A stretch of 64,000 nt of DNA from Bombyx mori (lineage: Eukaryota; Arthropoda; Insecta; Lepidoptera; Bombycidae). Location of the stretch: the NCBI RefSeq assembly GCF_030269925.1, contig NC_085119.1:13489001-13553000 (forward strand). Reading direction: 5' to 3'. Below the pieces are notes generated by a model. The model searched no databases. It was not told the origin of the DNA and saw nothing but the letters and a program-made list of their open reading frames with translations. Position numbers and translations under genes: made by a program. Positions 57,130-64,000 of the stretch are shown in pieces (within the stretch, counting starts at the first letter, position 1; each line of letters starts with the position of its first letter).

Positions 57130-58846
57130 AAAGTGTCACTAACTGTATGTCGAATCCGAAGTAAAGTCACAATTGGATTACACAAGGACTGCCTCATTCT
57201 TTAAGGTACAGTTTGTCTGCTTCGTGAAAAGAACATTCAGGAAGACGATACATGCGCGGGCCAGGTTACAATATACAATAAAATCGGAACCAAATAAGAC
57301 AAAAATGAATTACCAAAGTCACTCTTTATGTGCAACTTGTTTTTTTTTCACTAGTTCCTTATTTGAGGTGCATACTATATATATTTTTCTTTTTTTGCTA
57401 CCATCACATTGCCTTTCATTTATCTAATGTCCACAGTCGCCAAAATGCTATAATGTTATATTATAATAAATATAACATATGGATAGACGTTAAAAGGATC
57501 AATCATCAAAGGATGACCCTTCGTTGAGTTTGTAGGAGTAGTCGTATGTCTTAAAGTTAGTGAAAGTTAAAAGGAAAAACTAGCTGTTACATAAATAGAG
57601 GCTCAGCTAATAAAAACGTGTTAAAAAAAGAAGAAAAAAAAACGAAGTACTTACTTTATTAATTTAGTTTATTAACAAGCCGCGGGTGATGATGAAAAGC
57701 CTTCTTTTTTTGTTAAGACTTTTCCAAACTTTTCTAAAACTTTTGCACTGTCTCAAGATTTATTTGCGTGTACATCACTAGTGTTCCCTACACGTCCCAT
57801 GGGTCGGTCTATCTACTTTAGGGCCTCGTAAAGGTTAAAGGTTTGGGACACGTGCTTCCAAGACGAAAACGTACTTTTATAGAAAAACCCGCTGTCGCTA
57901 GCTAAGGAATATTTGTATCGGCAGAACCGGAGGCGGGTAGTAAAACTTAATGGTCCACAGTCTACTAAATATGTTATTGCGTTAGTATTTTATCCTTCGA
58001 CAATTACGTAATGTACAAATATGTTTTCTAGTTAATTCTAGAGCTCAGAAGATCTGAAATTAGGTTAGCTTTCGGTAGCTAGACAGCCAGAAGGAGACTT
58101 AATGAAAAACCAGCGAAATAAAGTGGAATCATCATACTAAACTGTACACTAAAACACTTTGTCCCATGAGTCAGCTCAGTAATAGCGCTCCGAGTACATA
58201 GACTTATAAAAATACCTGACATTTTAAGTTCCCTGTTAATTAGTACGTGTCTACCTTTATTATTAAACCGCCACCATACAAATAACATACTAGAATCAAC
58301 AATTTCCTTTTTACGAAGAACGACTATATTTTTTCGGCGACAAAATTTCGCACTGCGTCCTTCCCGTAAATAAAATAAAAGCATTAGATAACGTTAATTC
58401 TCACGTAGGAAACAAAGAAAAATAAAGGTAAGTATCTAAAACTCGATTACGAGTACAAAGAAAGGTTCAAGCGAAGAGTTGGCGCTTTGTTCAGTTCGAT
58501 AAAGGGGGTATTACATATGAGCAATTACAAACAGGTTTTTTAAAATAATACTTTACTTACTGTTTGTTGCTAAGGCGTACTATGAACCCCTACAGTAAGG
58601 TTGATAACCTGTGTACAGTGTTTAACAGTAATGTATTTTTGGCTTTAAGATTAGAGCGGTTACTATACTATAGTTGAGATATTGACCTCATCAATACCTC
58701 GGCGGTCAAAGAACGTAATCGCCATTTCAGGGAAATTTGCTAATTAATGCAGCCCCACTAATTTTTGTCTCTTCTATCGGTCGGTATATATAAAGTCTTC
58801 CAATTCGTTAAATATTGGCGTTTACGACCCTGTTATCTATTGAAAA
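57130..58846. other. Unassigned DNA
   Basis: No supported feature. Open stretches at 57173-57527 and 58079-58384 (minus) show no known domain. Confidence 0.35.
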
Positions 58847-59121
58847 CTAGCTGACCCGGCAGACTTCGTAGTGCCTCAATCGATAAATAAAAGACCTACT
58901 TAAAACAAACAAAAGGAATCCGTCCGACAGGAGACACATCAAAGGAAAAACAAAATTTTTATTTTTATTTATTTGCGTGCATTTTCATGTTTATCTACCT
59001 TTTAAACCTTCTCTGGACTTCCACAAATACTTAATTCATGACCAAAATTAGCCAAATCGGTCCAGCCGTTTTAGAGTTTTAGCGAGACTAACGAACAGCA
59101 ATTCACTTTTATATATATAGA
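58847..59121 (-). mobile_element. Helitron-like family E, complete
   Basis: Minus-strand copy from TCTATATATATAAAAGTGAA (59121) to the CTAG end (ctagctgacccggcagac at 58847). About 275 bp. Confidence 0.68.
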
Positions 59122-59399
59122 TAATACAGATATATTTAGTTTTTTTCTTGTAATAAATAGATGATAGGATGGAGTAGTAGTAGAGCCAGGGTAGTAAATA
59201 GCAGCGTAGATAATACAAACGTGCAATCTGGTTCACATATCCATTGATTTTTGGTGTGCAAGCGCCTCAAACATGTGATTTCCCAGGGCAGATAAAAAAG
59301 CTGTTTTTGGAGTTTACTCCTTTAGAATCGATTTACATATATAGGCCCGGGGTATGAAAATTATGGGGACCAAAATCGTACTAGCATGTCACACGAAAT

Positions 59400-59545
59400 G
59401 CGTTATGCGCCTGATTGGCTCCTGATTGCGTGATGCGTGCGCGCGCCAATCAGGAGCCAACGCGCGGCCGCGTTATCGCAGGTGACGCCGGGCTGCTGCG
59501 CCGGCAGTCCGCCACAAAGCCTCGTACTGATCGCGCGTTTCTCTC
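59400..59545. other. CpG-rich island with CCAAT-bearing inverted repeat
   Basis: A strongly GC-rich patch (cgcgcggccgcgttatcgca, gctgctgcgccggcagtccg) is preceded by the inverted pair ttggctcctgattg / caatcaggagccaa, each arm carrying an ATTGG/CCAAT core. It could be a promoter or an LTR regulatory region. No gene, TATA box or LTR border could be fixed. The open stretch 59415-59603 has no recognisable domain. Confidence 0.35.
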
Positions 59546-61214
59546 ATTATTGTATTTTCATATATTTGTTAGTCGTTTGTTTTGTGTCTCGTTAATTTGT
59601 TAATAATCTGTAGTGTATCGTGTTGTCGTAATATAGAACTATTTCTCGTATTGTTTCGTTTAATTTTTTATATCCAGTAAACTCCAGTCGTGCGTCGGAG
59701 CGGACACACACACTTTTTTTATTGCTTTTAAATTAATCCGAAATATAATTTTAATAGTGATTTGCAAACATTAACTTTGAGAGCTTTTGTCTTATAATGG
59801 CTCATTAAGGCCAAAAATTAAAAAGTTATATCTAAAATAACATTGTTTATTACATTTTTTGACACTCCGGTAAATTTGAGTTTCATTGCTTGCGCCCTTT
59901 GAACCCAGAGATTTTATCATGATTCAAGGTCAGTGACTGCATTTACGTTATGAAGTCTAAGGGTATCCTGTAACAGTAGGTGAAGCTTAAAGCTATCTAT
60001 CCCAAAAACAACCTTGAAAATAAATCGGGTATTGTGCCATAGATATTTTAGGTACCTTATAAATACAGATGAGAGTAGGTCCCACGTGACAATTTATCTT
60101 CGTTCACTTATTCGTGCTCAGCCTAATTCACTTTGCGTGTTCTATACGTGTGTACAATGTACGGACGCTTGAATAGCGAACCGTAAGTCCAGAGCAACCG
60201 GTCTTTGCCTAGAAGAACTACTACATGATAAAATTAAAAACACTTATATAACTCAATCTCAAATACGCTTTGTTTATTACACAATTTCCGTTTCTTTTAC
60301 TATATGTGTATGTACGTGTATACATAAAAATCTTGTAAAGCTTTAAAAGTATTTTATTTCAACAGTATGCTTAATTTTTCATTCCCTATTTTTTTACGTT
60401 GATGGACGAACGATGTTAATATAGCCTGTCTAATTTTAAGTATAAAGTCAAATAGAAATTGTGAACCCTAGACTATGAAATTTCCACACGACTAGCGTTC
60501 AATATCACTGGATATTTAAACTTGAATTATTTTACGTTCAACGTCAATTTTAAAGTTGTTTTTGTTGCAATTAGTTGCTATCGACTGTGTGGCTTCGTGA
60601 ACGCAACTGATCTCAACTTATTTGATTTACATTACCGCTTTATATGAATAATGATTTCGTCAAAAACAGACCTCAATACATTCATTGCTTTCAATTCGAG
60701 AGAAATAAATAGACTACTTAACAAAATTTTTTTATTTTTTGACTACAGAATAAAAAGGAATAATGAGGTATTCATGTAACTAACGTTTTGAGCGGTGTAC
60801 CGTAAAATTGAAATGTCATTTGTTCGAAAGAATAATGGCGTCGGATCATACATAGGCACGTTATTATTTTTAGATTAGATGATTCGTTGTTGTACGAACG
60901 ATTAATCTTGTTTTTGGCTGGACATAATTAATTGACGAAACTCCCTGAAGGTTCCGCCGTAATTTAATTAACAATGTTTAATGAATGTATAAAACTGTAA
61001 TAATCGTTTCGTTTACCCTCCTGTCGTTTAGCTGCCAATTAGATGTCGAAGCGGACGGACGGGCATTCATTAAATTAAAATTTAAAAGTTTCTGAATAAA
61101 ATTGAAGTCTCTAAATACCTCTGACCGATCTGGCTGTTTAATATTTTTTATTCTGTGAGACGTTCCTCCTCTGCAACTCCTTCAATTTGGAAGTCATCCA
61201 TGAACTTGCTATAG
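59546..61214. other. Unassigned DNA
   Basis: One weak match to SINE family A lies at about 59925-59990 (aaggtcagtgactgcattta, cgttatgaagtctaaggg). Nothing else is supported. Confidence 0.35.
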
Positions 61215-61427
61215 TACTGGAGGTAGCCGCCTATTTCTGTCGTGAAACAATAATGTGTTTCGGTTTGAAGGGTGGGGCAGCCGTTGTGACTATACTGAGA
61301 CCTTAGAACTATATCTCAAGGTGTGTGGCGCATTTACGTTGTAGACGTCTATGGGCTTCAATAACCACTTAACGCCAGGTGGGCTGTGAGTTCGTTCGCC
61401 CATCCAAGCAATAATATAAAAAAAAAT
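61215..61427 (+). mobile_element. SINE family A, short form with internal deletion
   Basis: Starts tactggaggtag and jumps to ccgcctatttctgtcgtgaa; ends caagcaataatataaaaaaa. Confidence 0.8.
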
Positions 61428-61437
61428 AGTATACATT

Positions 61438-61542
61438 TTATTAGAAAAATTAGTATCTGCCTGCGTGATTTGAACACCGGCACAGTCGAATCGCTCGGTA
61501 CGAATACACCGAGCCTCTTAACCATTAGGCCATGAGGACTTC
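61438..61542 (-). mobile_element. SINE family A head fragment (tRNA-like)
   Basis: Minus strand: agtcctcatggcctaatggt, taagaggctcggtgtattcg, gccggtgttcaaatcacgca, then the first bases of the body. A-box (tggcctaatgg) and B-box (ggtgttcaaatc) are recognisable. It lies ten bases from the plus-strand copy, so two events or a rearrangement. Confidence 0.7.
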
Positions 61543-63713
61543 GATATGTTAAAGTAGCTTTGAATGAATGTAAGCGAAATGATAGGTAGTTTATTAGACG
61601 AAAACTGGCATAAACTACTTGACCCAATACAACTAGTTGTTGTGTGCCGTTGGTGTTTTATTATAGGTAAATTCAATGCAGATGAGAACGCGCAGCCTAT
61701 CGTATAATGAATAATACAATTACCAACCATTTATGATTAGCTTAGCACAAAACACCGATGGCCGGAGGAGAAAAATCTTTAGTGGCGGCCATGATTGAAA
61801 AGCGCGCGGTGGCATAAGACATGCTCCGCAATATGGACTGCTGACCTGATGGTCTTCAGAAAGTTGTGGGGATGATTCAAAGCAGTGCTTACCGCGCGCT
61901 TCGTTAAGAATAATGTGGAAATCTAACGAAATAAACCAATCGCAGTGACCTGTTGAAAAGCTACACCTACTATGGAGTAGATCCTTCACCCGTCGCATGG
62001 ACTTAATTTCAGATATTATATTACTCTGAGGATTGTAAACTTATAATTTCTACATAAATACAGGAATAATCAAATGTTTTATTACAATAATTTCGAATGC
62101 TCTCAAATATAAATCCTCTGGTTGGATTAAATAAAGTCCTCGATTCTCAGCAAATCTTATTACCGCGGGAATATAAGGCATCCTTTCTGAATAAACAACC
62201 TCCATAAAAGAGGGTTACTTTGTAAGTTTTTTTTTTGACGACCAATTTGATCTCGTAATAAAACAAAGTTAAAGATATCGTAGCGAGTTTGATTGCTTCA
62301 AAAACGGAGTCTGGGGGTTGCTATTTCGCGAGCATACGTTTAGGTACATACGAAAAAACGTGACAAATTCCGTTTTAAGAAAACAAAGTGTGTTTTACCG
62401 AATTATATTTCACCATCAAGTAATAAAATAACGGCCCAAATTAAAAGCCAGGGGGCTGCTTCCTTTTATTTGAAATCGGTCATTGAATTCTTAAAGTGCC
62501 GGACGTGGGTTGTATTTGTACTACTCATTGCTGTTACGTTTCCCAAAGTCTAAACCATCTCACCGGCGATTCTCGTTAGAAATAATTGAATCATTGAATT
62601 CCGAATATAATTGGTTTTATTTTGTAATTCGATCTTTGTTGACCTAGATCGAATAATTATATTACATTTTCCGTAACATTAACAATCACTAAAATAGCTA
62701 GAGCACACCATTAGACTAGAGATCAGCATTGAACTCGCCAAGGTTTCGAAGCATGTACTTACAAATAAAACAAGAAATGCTTAAATTTTCAGGGTTCCCT
62801 TGCACACCAGCAAAAACCGAAACCTTTATAATTTCGTCAGGTCCATTGTCGTTAATACCATACCCAATTAAGGCAGCGTATAAAAAAGGTAGTGTGATCT
62901 ATAAATCACAGCGGTGAAACCACAAGGGGTAAAAATAGGGATGGCACTTCAAGGATATCGAATCTTTTTTTTGTTTTAGAAAAAAATTGTATTACACAAA
63001 AGTCCGTGAGAAGACCGTGCCAACCTTTCGTTGGCTTAAAGTACACCATAACGAATGGTATTCACCCGGAATCGGAAACAATTCGCTGTCTTTACAAAAA
63101 TCTACCGAATCCCAGAAAATCACCTAATCGTATTAAATGCGAAAATTCTTCGAGAAAACATTTCGTTCAAAACAAAAGAAAGGTACTTTAGAAAAGTTCT
63201 CCGCTAATAATAAAAAAGAAAACTTCCCTTTAATTTAAAGTCTGTAAATAATAATTAAGGTTCACGTTAAAAAAAATTACTTTTTGAACGACGAACTAAA
63301 GTAGACAATTTGCATTTATTAAAACAACTTAAAACTGACAGTGGAACTCTCGCTGGAGTAATATTTCGTTGCTTTAGTTAAAGCGTACAAAACTATTAAC
63401 TCAAGTTTCAAATCCTTTCACGAAAAAAAAATCTGAAAGGGGCAATAAAGGGCAGTATTTAAAAATAAAAATTCGCTCTAGCATCAGAGAAGCACTGCCA
63501 GAAAAACATTACTCAAGCTTTAGCTCTTCCTCAAGCAAAGAGGATGGGATTGGTCAGTGCCTGATTGGTAGGTGCCAGTGCTACATTCCTATTTCAGTCG
63601 CGAAGAGATTTTGTATTATATTGTAGTGATTTGTAGTGTAGAATTGCCATTACTACAAAAGAATTTGCTTATAAAGATAATGGACGGCGGTTTTATTTTG
63701 TTAGCAATGGAAT
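61543..63713. other. Unassigned DNA, 2.2 kb
   Basis: No gene or repeat supported. Open stretches at 61518-61730 and 61720-61998 (minus), 62729-62917 and 63006-63191 show no recognisable domain or splice context. Confidence 0.35.
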
Positions 63714-63904
63714 TTACTGGTGGTAGGACCTCTTGTGAGTCCGCACGGGTAGGTACCACCACCCCGCCTATTTCTGCCGTGAAGCAGTAATGCGTTTCGG
63801 TTTGAAGGGTGGGGTAGCCGTTGTAACTATACTGAGACCTTAGAAATTGTATCTCAAGGTGGGTGGCGCGTTTACGTTGTAGATGTCTATGGGCTTCAGT
63901 AACA
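63714..63904 (+). mobile_element. SINE family A, short form, 3' truncated
   Basis: Starts ttactggtggtaggacctct, close to the family consensus, and breaks after tctatgggcttcagtaac. The next bases (gcaggtttcaaattattgca) look like family A body on the other strand, suggesting a rearranged copy. The minus-strand open stretch 63616-63969 is SINE read-through. Confidence 0.8.
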
Positions 63905-64000
63905 CATTTCGCAGGTTTCAAATTATTGCACGACGCAATGCAGCGTGAAATCATTTCCCCTATATACACATAATAGGTTGAGTTTTCTAAAGCTCTAGGA

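Noticed and set aside
59387..59715. CpG island as a solo LTR starting tgtcacacg
   Set aside because: A TG start is present, but no matching CA end with an equal flanking duplication could be found.

Overview
This 64 kb window is AT-rich lepidopteran nuclear DNA. The repeat complement (a very abundant tRNA-headed SINE resembling Bm1, DD37D mariners, and Helitron-like elements ending in CTAG) points to a silkworm (Bombyx mori or a close relative). I recognise no host protein-coding gene, no rRNA and no functional tRNA. The window reads as intergenic or intronic DNA built almost entirely from transposable elements of different ages.

The only long intact reading frame is a 346-codon mariner (DD37D, maT-type) transposase at 27682-28722. 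It lies in a complete 1.3 kb element with matching inverted ends and TA target duplications. A second, clearly different DD37D mariner lies at 36406-37701; it is complete end to end but its frame carries one in-frame TAG. Other DNA transposons are a pogo/Tigger-like element with iterated terminal-type motifs (10988-11677), a foldback MITE (15377-15519) and several Helitron-like non-autonomous families (here D, E, F, G). Family G has 5' TC, a 3' hairpin and CTAG.

Retroelements dominate the rest. About 30 copies or fragments belong to SINE family A (Bm1-like), on both strands. Two copies of another tRNA-derived SINE sit as an inverted pair at 26.2-27.0 kb. Nine copies belong to a poly(A)-tailed retroposon family C. 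Truncated LINE 3' ends are of three kinds: a Jockey/CR1-like type whose 3' UTR is repeat family B (9.5, 11.8, 20.5, 44.8 kb), an RTE-like type (4.3, 36.0, 38.4-39.5, 44.4 kb) and an R1-clade copy at 38512-39325. A probable solo LTR lies at 40286-40514.

The elements record their own history. A D Helitron sits inside a G Helitron at the left edge. A G Helitron sits inside a LINE/SINE tail repeat (49430-49870), whose unoccupied relative at 5.4 kb shows the empty site. The R1-clade LINE sits, with a 15-bp target duplication, inside an older RTE-like LINE. Three short unassigned coding-like stretches (near 3.9, 8.1 and 34.4 kb) are the only candidates for host exons or retrocopies. I found no convincing new biological system; the most informative items are the intact mariner, the natural empty-site pair and the nested insertions. 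Element family names come from recalled family features, not from a database search.
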